Assembly (NCBI GenBank): GCA_023052935.1
Contig: CM041294.1
Coordinates: forward strand, 19,678,635 to 19,742,634
Length of the DNA: 64,000 nt
Reading direction: 5' to 3'
Origin: Piezodorus guildinii
Lineage: Eukaryota > Arthropoda > Insecta > Hemiptera > Pentatomidae
Shown here: piece by piece, positions 33,800-43,119 of the stretch
Numbering within the stretch: the first letter of the stretch is position 1
How the letters are laid out: every line of letters begins with the position of its first letter
The notes under the pieces: generated by a model
Databases searched by the model: none
What the model was told of the DNA's origin: nothing
What the model saw: only the letters and a program-made list of their open reading frames with translations
Made by a program: the position numbers and the translations under genes

Positions 33800-33969
33800 C
33801 TCTTTGAGTGCTGAATACACGTGGCCTAAGTGATCTGTACGGACGGCACGCGACTGTTACTGGCGACCATAGTCCATACTGATAACATCTGCTAAGCACG
33901 TATTTGCGTCCACAGCCTATATCGATGGCTTTCGCTGGACGTATATATGCACCCAAAGCAATCAAAGGG
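33800..33969. mobile_element. piggyBac-like MITE candidate
   Basis: Ends are imperfect inverted repeats (CTCTTTGAGTGCT on the left; CCCTTTGATTGCT as the reverse of the right). They are flanked by TTAA at 33796-33799 and TCAA at 33970-33973. piggyBac elements insert at TTAA and start CCCTTT. No coding content; a 106-codon minus-strand frame overlaps it by chance. Confidence 0.45.
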
Positions 33970-34149
33970 TCAAATAGAACAAAACAGCACATATGACCCG
34001 TAGTACAATTTTCAACGATTAGGGAGGAAACTAAAATTGAAAGTTTTTGTTGTTTAATTAAAACCACGAATAACAGCAAAAAAAACAAAAAAAAAAAAAA
34101 CCATAATTAGTTTTCCTCTCTAACCGCTGAAAAAAAGAACTTGAACCAT

Positions 34150-34425
34150 ATAAACCCTAGGCCTCGCGGTGTAATCTCCTGGGAGATACAGGCACGTTTC
34201 ACGATGCATTTTGTAGTGTAGGGTCATCACTCCCTACGGCTAATTATTGTGAGTGGCCATCATTTGGCTGACGGGTCTCACATACCCGGGGGAGAGGCTG
34301 TGAGTGAATCCCCATTTATTTACATCCTTATAAAAGCCCCGTCGGGACTGAAATTCCATCTCACAACCTTTAGCATGAGAGACTAGCGCGCAAGCCACTC
34401 AGCCACGGGCTCCCCTTTTAAAATA
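34150..34425 (-). mobile_element. tRNA-headed SINE (Leu/Ser-like head), minus strand
   Basis: On the minus strand it begins GGAGCCCGTGGCTGAGTGGC, a good A box, and TAGTCTCTCATGCTAAAGG. The B box is degenerate. The GC-rich body ends near 34150. A short sequence upstream (34055-34150) recurs at 34934-35010, suggesting two relatives of one family. Confidence 0.65.
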
Positions 34426-34614
34426 TGACTAGACATTAATAATACAACTATTAAGCACATTTTTTCTTTTTTTCAAAATTCTTGCCTCCTCGCATATTTG
34501 ATTAGCCAATAAATATTTGTTTTGCGCCATTAAAAGCCTATTAAATGACCAATTTTTTCTAAGATCCGGAGAATCTAAAACTTAACGATAGAAGAGTAAC
34601 AGCTCAGTAAAATG

Positions 34615-34786
34615 TAGGGACTGGGTGGCTGAGCGGGTTAACTCGTGAGTCAACGCGTTGCCCATCAATCTGATTTACTAATCAAAGATAAAAACGATTT
34701 CGAGTTCACGTCTCGCTGCCGAGGAACTTTTATCACAGCAATTATCCCCCAACCACTCCCCCTGCGAGGGAAAAAAAAAAAATTAG
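34615..34786 (+). mobile_element. tRNA-headed SINE-like element, plus strand
   Basis: Head GGGTGGCTGAGCGGGTTAAC (A box) with GATTTCGAGTTCACGTC as a weak B box. A C-rich tail and an A-run follow at 34771-34780. One copy only. Confidence 0.6.
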
Positions 34787-35263
34787 AAATACTAAAATTT
34801 AATTGTTTGCCTGACGTTGTGAGACATTTACTTTCTCATGTTAGAGTTTGAATTTTCAACCTCTCCTTTTTTTGGTACCACTTGTTTTTCTATGCTTGCA
34901 CGTCAAGTAGATATATTTTAGTTATTCTGATGAAAACCACGGATCACAGCAAAACCCTCAAAATTGTATTTTCTACCCTAACCGCCGGGAATCGAACAAT
35001 GGGTCCAATGAACTTTTTACTTCCACATAATGTCTAATATCTGCTTTCACAATATGACGAGACATTTATGAGATACCCTGTATATGACTAAATATGGCTC
35101 AACGAATATGTATGGATATCGTCCAGCAACATCGTTAAATTTTGAATTTATAGAAAGGTCAGTACTGTTGTCATCTTATATTTTTAAAGAAAATAATTTT
35201 TTTTTTTATTCGGGTTGAAATATCGATAGCTACTAGCTTAGTAAATTAAATAGGAGAAGATAA
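34787..35263. other. Unassigned stretch
   Basis: 34934-35010 repeats 34055-34150 (ACCACGGATCACAGCAAAA against ACCACGAATAACAGCAAAA). Nothing else was seen. Confidence 0.35.
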
Positions 35264-35614
35264 TGTTAACGCCACTTATACCAGAATAATTATCTATTCT
35301 AAATTCCTCACATACTTTGAACAAATGTTTTTATCAAGTATTCATTGATCAGGATAATAAGAGAAAAACATATGTGCTGTACAGTTGGAAAAGTGTTTAC
35401 TACCTATTTGTTATTACCTAACCATTATACCTTTTACCTTGTTTTTCATATTTACCTATTGAACCAATTACCATACTCATTTATTTGTCTATCCAATCAC
35501 CAATTTATCTATTTGGGAATATATAGTTTGGTACAACAAGCAAGTCCTATGAATCAGCTCAGCTTTCAGGCATAGCGTAAGGAGATCCTAAGGACGACCC
35601 CGCTGGCTCCAACA
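35264..35614 (+). repeat. 5' LTR of the BEL/Pao mini-element
   Basis: 351 bp, from TGTTAACGCCACTTATACC to CTGGCTCCAACA. The next bases, TTGGTCCTCCAGG, are where the tRNA primer site should be; I could not assign the tRNA. Confidence 0.85.
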
Positions 35615-35699
35615 TTGGTCCTCCAGGCATAGGATTTGGGTTAATTTATATTCGTATTTTTATAATTTATCATGACAGAAGCTTCTAAACAAGCTTTTC

Positions 35700-36258
35700 G
35701 GTACCATTTCGGAACTTTCAAATGCGTTTACCAAGGTGGAAGCGATGTAAAACAGCCGTCCACTCTACCCTACATCAAATGATCATGAAGATTGTCAACC
35801 ACTCACTCCCGGGACATTTCCTGATAGGCAGACCACTGAATGCGTTACCTGAACCTAATTTACAAGAAGTTACTCACAACCGTCTTTCTCGTTGGCAACA
35901 CATTCGAGAGAGGACTCAAACCTTTTGGCGACGCTGGAGAGATCAGTAATTTAGTCACCTTATGGTGAGGAGCAAGTAGTACAAGCCTTCCAAAAACTTT
36001 AGAATTGGGGACATTGTTTCATTGAATGATGTTTCATCGGCTCCTTGTTTATGGCCTTATGCGAAAATTACCGACGTTCACCCTGGATCTGACGGTGTTG
36101 TCCGCATTGTGACCTTACAAACGAAAACCGGTTCATTCAAGAGGTACGTAGGTCAACTTGTGTCTACAGCCACTATTGCGGGACTCACAAGAAGCCACCA
36201 GCTGAAACCATTGAATCGTCACCATCTAGTGAGTTCAGAATATAGGTGGGCGGGATGT
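35700..36258 (+). pseudogene. BEL/Pao integrase C-terminal remnant
   Basis: The frame contains LPGHFLIGRPLNALPEP, RLSRWQHIRERTQTFWRRW, then FRIGDIVSLNDV, LWPYAKITDVHPGSDGVVR and KTGSFKRYVGQLV. These are the signature of the BEL/Pao integrase end. Two in-frame stops (TAA at about 35947 and TAG at about 35977, the latter in place of a Trp) break it. The coding end overlaps the purine tract before the 3' LTR, as in intact family members. Confidence 0.85.
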
Positions 36259-36608
36259 TAACGCCACTTATACCAGAATAATTATCTATTCTAAATTCCT
36301 CACATACTTTGAACAAATGTTTTTATCAAGTATTCATTGATCAGGATGATAAGAGAATAACATATGTGCTGTACAGTTGGAAAAGTGTTTACTACCTATT
36401 TGTTATTACCTAACCATTATACCTTTTACTTTGTTTTTTTCATATTCACCTATTAAACCAATTACCATACTCATTTATTTGTTTATCCAATCACCAATTT
36501 ATCTATTTGGGAATACATAGTTTGGTACAACAAGCAAGTCCTATGAATCAGCTCAGCTTTCAGGCACAGCGTAAGGAGATCCTAAGGACGACCCCACTGG
36601 CTCCAACA
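36256..36608 (+). repeat. 3' LTR of the BEL/Pao mini-element
   Basis: 353 bp and very similar to the 5' LTR; differences include small T-run length changes near 36430. Confidence 0.85.
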
Positions 36609-37090
36609 GAGAATATAACAAGAAATGTCTCTGGTAATTTTCTATTTTTAGCATTAAAAAATCATGCCGTTGCGGTTATATCTAAGTCAGCATGTTTTTC
36701 TGTGATTTGCCTTTATGAAGCTAATAAATTGTACATTCAAATTTTATTTTTTAACTCCTACTATCTATTAATGCTTTCTTTAATTTATATCAATTAGAAT
36801 TTTATACTAAATGTTAAATAAATCTATATATGTTATTGATTTGTATTGTATTAATCATAATTTATTCTTTTTTTTATTTATCTATGGTCCGTACTTCAGA
36901 ATATCCTCTTGCTAGCAGGTGGCCTCTCGCGACATATTCCAATCTTCTGAGCCTTCATATTCATAAAGGAAATATTCTCCTGGAGAGTGCAGGGGAATCT
37001 TAACAATTCCTCGATCTTGCTATAGCAGATTTGTTCCGGTTTCTCTTTAGGAAAGTCATTAAAATATTTGATTTTATTTTTACAAATAAT
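36609..37090. other. Unassigned AT-rich stretch
   Basis: No supported gene. 36890-37030 is slightly GC-richer. Confidence 0.35.
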
Positions 37091-38010
37091 ATTTTTTTTA
37101 AACATATTTATTGATATTTACACCTGTATAATTATATACAACAAGTAAATGTGATGATATAGTAATCTGACATGAAATACATGAAGAGACGCCACCCATC
37201 GGCAGCACTCTAAAAATATTTTAAACTAGAAGGTCTCGGTTTATCGCCTTTTCAGACACCTCGGTATCTGGTTCGGGCTAATTCAGTAACATATGGGATA
37301 TTAAGGTCTTTATGGATGAGCTTATTCGTGTCAAAGTAAGGAGCGTTAAGGATTTTGGTTGTAAGGTTTGGATACGAGAAGAATTTAATGGTTTTGTAGA
37401 GTCCCATAGCTCTACTCCGTAAGTCCATATCGGCCTTATGATGGTCATATAAATAAATCTTTTGTAATTAAGTGGAAGATTGAAGCGTTTGTCCAATATG
37501 TGTTGGAGTAGTCGAAAACGTCGGGCAGTTTCTTGTCTTTTCAATCTTGTATGGGGATTCCAAGTCAGACGTTTGTCAAAGTGGAGTCCGAGGTATCGAA
37601 TCTGTTCAACAGGGGCTAGTATAGTGTCATTAAAGGATACTGTGGGGCAGGAAGTCATTAGTTTACGGCGAAGGGTAAAGGTTATTTGGTGGGATTTGTT
37701 AGAATTAATTTTAATCCTCCATTTCTGACACCATACTTCAAGGTCTCGGATGTGGGATTGAAGAGTGTGGGAGGCAGTAAATGGATCATTATCTACCGAT
37801 AGCACACACGTGTCATCAGCATAAGTAGAAAGGAAAGTGTTAGGATGGGTTGGGATATTAGCTGTATAGACTGTATAAAGGACAGGTCCTAGGATGCTGC
37901 CTTGGGGAACACCAGCAGATTGAGAAAAAAGGAAGGAATGGGAGCTGTGGTGATTTATTTGGAAAGATCTATCAGCAAGGTAGGACTGTATAATAAGAAA
38001 ATAAGTAGGA
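37091..38010 (-). pseudogene. Jockey-B LINE, 5'-truncated copy (minus)
   Basis: Minus-strand reading gives SAGVPQGSILGPVLYTVYTA, then STYADDTCVLSVDNDP (the catalytic YADD is intact), then ITFTLRRK, QIRYLGLHFDKRLTWNPHTR and WTYGVELWDS, with frameshifts near 37400. The T-run at 37091 is the poly(A) end and AATAAA-like sequence is present. It is the best-preserved Jockey-B RT core in the window. A possible 7-bp duplication ACAAATA lies at 37082-37088 and 38014-38020. Confidence 0.82.
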
Positions 38011-38928
38011 GGGACAAATAGGCGGAGAAATAATGATCGAAAAATCTATGTTATTATATGTATATTAGGTGAGCCCCTGCGAATTTCTTATTCATGTTAT
38101 GAGTCGAATTTTAAAGAATCACGCAGACCGGACACAATTGAGACGTAGAGTTCCAAAAGGTACTATATCCACTATAGACACTTTTACAGGAAATGCAAAA
38201 ATATGTCATTTATTTATTACAGGACCAATTTACTTGATTCTTTTATTATTAAAATCTAAAGTTGTTTTTTTACTAGATTAACAGCTTATTGGTCCAAATT
38301 ATTGCACTTTTGGGTAACGTGGATATAGTACTTGTTGTTTAAAACAACCTTAAAGGTGATTATTAGATTATAACCATTGATCAAAATAATAGCAGAAATT
38401 TAAGACGTGCTAAATGAACTAATAAAAATGCATAAAATGAAGAAAACAATAAATTAATGGTAATAAATCCCGGGGTTAGGTGCTTTTGCTGTATAATGGG
38501 TAATATAGTAAGTACATTTTGAAAGAAAATTCAAGGAAAGGTTATCTGTTTACAGATGATATAGTACTTTTTGGAAAGAAATATTTTTAGTACTTTTTGG
38601 AATGAGATGAAATGTGGATTTAGTATCTTTTGGAATGAAAAGTAATTTTCAAATACGTTTTTAAAAGGTTTCTATATTTTTTAGATAACATCTGATGACG
38701 GATTTAGATAAAACTAAATTATTTGTATACAAATATGTCAACATTTCAATTTAAAAATAAATGACCTGTAGTAGCTTTTGGAAATCTCAATTACTAACAG
38801 ACTGACCATCGAATCAATAAAAATCGAAAGATTTCATAGTAAATAAAAAATCACGATAAATAAAAATAAGACTGAAACAATATTATTTACAAAGAGAAAG
38901 ATATCACTCTATACCTAAACATTATATT
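38011..38928. other. Unassigned stretch
   Basis: The frame at 38069-38281 has no recognisable domain. TAGTACTTTTTGGAA recurs three times in degenerate form at about 38560-38640. Confidence 0.35.
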
Positions 38929-39583
38929 AAAAATCTGGTGCGAGCAACACACGACTTTCACTTACCTTCATTTTTGAAACCAATAAAAGGATTTTCTAAT
39001 ACAGTTAGAGATTAAAAAACGTGAAACCATTAAAGAATTGATTAAATTGAATTTATATAGAAACATTTTTTTTATTAAAAAATTTATAATATTATTATCT
39101 AAAATAATCAGTTAAATTATAAAATCTACAAAATTAAAGGTACTTTACAGAGGAAAAACGGTAAAATATCGGCATTTAAGCCCTGTCAGACCATTTTAAT
39201 CAGAATGAAAACTACGTGATATTACAGCCCATTAAATTTTACACCGATATAGCGAGTTTAATCAAAATCGTCGGAACCTTTTTCGAGAAAATCGAAAAAA
39301 GGTGCAAAATACATGGTATAAAGTGGATATCTTCTGGTAAGGTCATTTTGATGAAAAAGGTTTTGTAACGTCTCGGGCATATATTTGTCTTAAATATGAA
39401 ATTTCAGTTTCATAGGACTTACCGTTTTCGCCCGGGAGTTACCACACACACGACCTTTTTGCGGGACTTGGTTATTTGGACTCAAGAGACCCTAAAACGT
39501 GTATTTCCGTTGAAAACTGGAATTCGAAAATTTTCACGATCGCAATACTTCCCCTTACTATATATAGTAAGTAAAAGTAAAAA
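38929..39583 (-). repeat. Family H repeat with internal deletion (reverse)
   Basis: Both ends are present (AAATCTGGTGCGAGCAACAC; TATATAGTAAGTAAAAGTAA), but only 655 bp remain because about 250 bp of the middle is missing. Confidence 0.8.
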
Positions 39584-40084
39584 TAATCATTTAGCTTGGT
39601 CAAATAATTTCAAATATCGGGGAAGTCATGTGTAAATGACTTTTACCCAGAAAACAAATTATGTGTGTAACAAAGCCAACCGAGTCCTATGTACTCTAGA
39701 TTCATATTTTAATTGACACTCTAAATTAAATGTATAAATAAATTATTTTTATATAAAGCGTGTATATAAGTATTCTTATTTACGCATGCCCGATATATAC
39801 CCATATGTGTAAATCGAACAACAAAAAACTGCAAACACTCCAAAATAAAAGTTTAGGAATCAGTGGATATTATCCATATTATATTGAAATTAAAACCATG
39901 CGTTCAGAATTTGGTACACCTCTTATTAAATAATACATTAACAAAATTAGTAAGCAATTCTTTTTCATTGGTATATCTAACAAAAATTATCTTCTATGAA
40001 TATTGGAAATTATATGAAAAATAGTACAAGGCGGTATGTCCAAAAACGAAATAAACATATCTTATTGTTTGATACATACAAGTT
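39584..40084. other. Unassigned AT-rich stretch
   Basis: Nothing recognised. Confidence 0.35.
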
Positions 40085-40638
40085 TCGTCAACATTCAGTT
40101 ATTTTTTTACGCTATTCACTCTCCATTATATTTTACAATTTTTTTTATAAGATAACATTTTTTCTGAAATCGTTAGCTTGCCAACGGTATATTATGCATC
40201 TATATATCTATTGTCATGTTAGAAACATAAAAATTACCTAAACCAATATTTTTGATCTTTTCTCTTATAGTTTTTTATAGAGTTAGTCTAGCATTATATA
40301 TTTACCCGTGTTTTATCAATGCTAACACAATAATATTGTTATTTTTTTTTAATTCTACAAAATTAGAGGTACTTTAGAAGAAGGAAATTAAAAAATTCGC
40401 CATTTAAGTCTTCTCAGACTATTTCAATCAAAATAAAACCTACGTCGTATTAAATTTTAACATCGAGAAAGCAAATTAGATCATTATCTGTTTTAGAGAA
40501 AATTATGAAAAGGTGTAAAATGGTATAAAGTTGATCTTCCGGTCAGCCGAATTAAAAAAAAAAAAAAAAAAAAAAATGATGTAACATCTCGGGAGCATAT
40601 TTGTCTTAAATATTAAATTTCAGTTCCGTACGACTTTT

Positions 40639-40665
<27 letters not shown>
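40085..40665 (-). repeat. Family H repeat, old degenerate copy (reverse)
   Basis: H interior words are recognisable (CACTCTCCATTA, ACGGTATATTATGCAT, GTAACATCTCGGGAGCATAT, TTAAATTTCAGTTCCGTACG) with many changes and an A-run insertion at about 40554-40576. It ends in a (CA)n run at about 40641-40668, with the H terminus lost. Confidence 0.6.
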
Positions 40666-40670
<5 letters not shown>

Positions 40671-41016
40671 TAAGAATATAGACACTCGTCGCTGGGCTCA
40701 AAAGATACCGGCAGGAACTCAAAGCTGGAACAAGAACAAGATCTAGATACTAAAGTAAAGCTGGTTGTTATCACGTAGTCATCAATTCCATGTATAAAGA
40801 AAAATAATAAATTGCATTAAACACACAAAATAAAAAGTTATTTCATCTAGTACCTATCATTAGTAAATCGGTATAGAAAAGTAATCTTTCCGACAAGGAT
40901 TTTTAAATGTTATAATAAAAACAGGTGTAAGGTAAGATTGCAATTGATATATTTAAAATAGTAGGTTTCTAATATCTTCCAAAAAAAGCTTTTACAGAAA
41001 AATTTAACAAGTCAAC

Positions 41017-41042
41017 GTTTCGGGTGCCTTCCCCATCATCAG
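41017..41042 (-). ncRNA. Hammerhead-ribozyme-like motif, left arm
   Basis: Minus strand: CTGATGA, a stem II with GGG paired to CCC, then GAAAC. Both core boxes are intact. Confidence 0.5.
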
Positions 41043-41263
41043 GACTCACTGAGTTCTCTGACAAGTTAAAAATCCATTTTTATAATTTAAAAATGTTGTC
41101 AAAAAGTCTTTAAAATAAAATTATATTGCACAGAGAACAACAATCATCCCACCTCACATATTATTTGGCCTCTTATCTAGGCCTATAATATGATGACTAT
41201 AACTTTATGACATTTTTAAATTATAAAAATGGATTTTTAACTTGTCAGAGAACTCAGTGAGTC

Positions 41264-41289
41264 CTGATGATGGGGAAGGCCCCCGAAAC
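41264..41289 (+). ncRNA. Hammerhead-ribozyme-like motif, right arm
   Basis: Plus strand: CTGATGA at 41264-41270 and GAAAC at 41285-41289, with a GGG/CCC stem between. Confidence 0.5.
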
Positions 41290-41335
41290 GTTAACTCGTT
41301 AAAGTTTTTCTGTAAAAGCTTTTTTTTGGAAGATT

Positions 41336-42362
41336 TTAGTTATATGTTATATAAATGTTATGAATAACCGTATTGGAAAAAAAATGAGGGTTTAAATGAA
41401 TATATATTTTGAATTATGCCAACATGTTTTAATTAACGATAGATTTTTTTAAAAAAATTTATTAACAGAGTGTAATTATAACTAAGGGACTTGAAAGAGA
41501 CCTAGCAGAGCGTATGGCCAAGTTTACTGCATAATTACTTATTAAACTACCCTTAGCATTTCCCATCTTCTTGGCATTAGTCATTTCAGTCTGGAATAAC
41601 TTGAGGGATAGTTAAGGGCGAGGATATAGGGCATATTGAGCTGCTTCATATGTAAATTCCAATTTACATATGTTTGCAGATGGCATTCGTTTACCAATTG
41701 AAAAGATTCTTCGGGTGTAATCCCCCCTTCCGGGAGGATGAATGATTTATCAGCGAGAAAAGTTTGCTAATGGTATGCTAATTAACAGTAACAGAAGGTG
41801 GGGGATGAGATTTAACACAATCTTAAAGTAGACCCGGCTAATTAATTACAGTTATTTAAGGAGGGGAGCCTGGTCGGTTGGATAAGACTTCAGGGCCGGA
41901 ATTCGACTGAAGTTACGTTTCCATCTAGTAGGACTGAATTATCTTGAATTCATTTCTTTTGGCCTAATACAGTGTTGATCAAACTAAATTTATACACATT
42001 TATATGATTTAAATTTAAAAAATATATTATATATTAACATTGTTATATATTTAAATTATATATTTAACTATTTAATTATGTTAATTACATAATTATGTTT
42101 AACAGGTTTTCACCTTAGCGCTCTAATTGGTTATCGATGCCATCGATGTGTTCGACATAGAACGCTGGTATCTCTTGAGTCTTGTTGTCTCTCAAAATGT
42201 GGAGGACAAGATTGGTTCAGGGTCTCCTTGCTTGATTTTAAATATTGCTATCATATGCTTGTAATAAATAAATAAATGTATATAAGGTGTTTTTATGTTG
42301 TTTTCCCTGAAAATAGTCGCTGGCAAATCGGATCAAGCCACTTTGATTCAGACGATTCAAAC
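41336..42362. other. 1 kb unassigned stretch, moderately AT-rich
   Basis: 41480-41950 is less AT-rich than its surroundings and non-repetitive here; no frame with a recognisable domain. It could be unique host sequence. Confidence 0.4.
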
Positions 42363-42374
42363 TTAAATTACATG
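42363..42374 (+). repeat. Left target duplication of the Penelope complex
   Basis: TTAAATTACATG, identical to 52875-52886, in direct orientation. Confidence 0.85.
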
Positions 42375-42463
42375 TATTGAGGGTGTATAGTCGACTGTAG
42401 AAACTATTATAGGTGGAATAGTCAGGAATCAGTCATTTTTAAAAAGTTTTTAATTTTGCCAAC

Positions 42464-42494
42464 GTTTCGGCTCAAGCTTGTGAGCCATCATCAG
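42464..42494 (-). ncRNA. Hammerhead-ribozyme-like motif at the 3' end of copy A
   Basis: Minus strand: CTGATGA, stem II (GGCTC paired with GAGCC around ACAAGCTT), then GAAAC. Hammerhead ribozymes in the terminal repeats of Penelope-like elements are established knowledge. The other strands (stems I and III) were not resolved by eye. Confidence 0.6.
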
Positions 42495-43119
42495 GGCTAC
42501 AAACATCAGAACAAAAGAGATACATATTAATATGATAATGAAAATTTTCTTCTGAATGTAGTGACAATGATAACATTTGAAATAAAACAGAAAATATACC
42601 AACATACTTACATATTATAGATACAAATAATGATAATATGATACATAATCTGATGATGATAAGCATAACAAATTTTACAGAACTTTAGACTTTAATATAA
42701 AAGTAAAAAAACATATATATATAAACGTACCATTACTGAGCCATGTCCAAGCATAAACTGAGGAAAACCATAAACATAGGTAGTATGGGGAGGGGTTCGT
42801 GTAAAAACCCTGAAGGTTTTCCCCTCTAAGTGTAAATACTACAGCTTATCTTTGTTTTTAAAAAGTTTTACAAAATTATATAATGGAAAAAACAAAATAA
42901 TATATCCGTATGTACAATAAGGTTGAACATTTTTAACAGAAAATTATAAACACTAGAATCTGAGGTATTTAAAAGATCATGAGGTATATAATAAAAAACA
43001 AAATAAAATAAATAAATAACAAAAACAAGAACCAGAGGTGTTGTAAACAAAAAGATAAATATACAGTAAATAAATAAAATATACATTACACAAGCAATTT
43101 GTACAATAAAGTGATAGAG

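Larger units (their letters stand above)
35264..36608 (+). mobile_element. BEL/Pao LTR retrotransposon, internally deleted mini-copy
   Basis: Two near-identical LTRs (35264-35614 and 36256-36608, both TG...CA) flank only 641 bp. A full BEL/Pao element is 5-7 kb; gag, protease, RT and RNase H are missing. What remains is a short leader, perhaps a few gag codons from 35672, and the integrase C-terminus. A purine-rich tract (AGGTGGGCGGGA) abuts the 3' LTR. No exact target duplication was found: the left flank ends GATAA and the right begins GAGAA. Two LTRs differing by few bases imply a recent insertion or conversion. Confidence 0.85.
40968..41335. repeat. Palindromic element with a hammerhead-like motif in each arm
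   Basis: The arms at about 40968-41100 and 41205-41335 are near-perfect inverted copies (CTTCCAAAAAAAGCTTTTAC against GTAAAAGCTTTTTTTTGGAAG; ACTCACTGAGTTCTCTGACA against TGTCAGAGAACTCAGTGAGT), with a roughly 100-bp centre. Each arm carries CTGATGA, TGGGGAAGG with a CCC partner, then GAAAC, reading outward from the centre. There is no coding sequence. Confidence 0.75.

Noticed and set aside
33768..34088. 106-codon minus-strand frame as a host gene
   Set aside because: It overlaps the MITE candidate and a low-complexity run and shows no domain.
38545..38590. LFTDDIVLFG, resembling an RT catalytic box
   Set aside because: No other RT motif in any frame nearby, and the stretch lies in a local degenerate repeat.
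42472..43086. 64- and 72-codon frames repeated at every Penelope end (also 45884, 49204, 52195, 52615)
   Set aside because: They overlap the ribozyme and AT-rich end region, have no domain, and repeat only because the element does.
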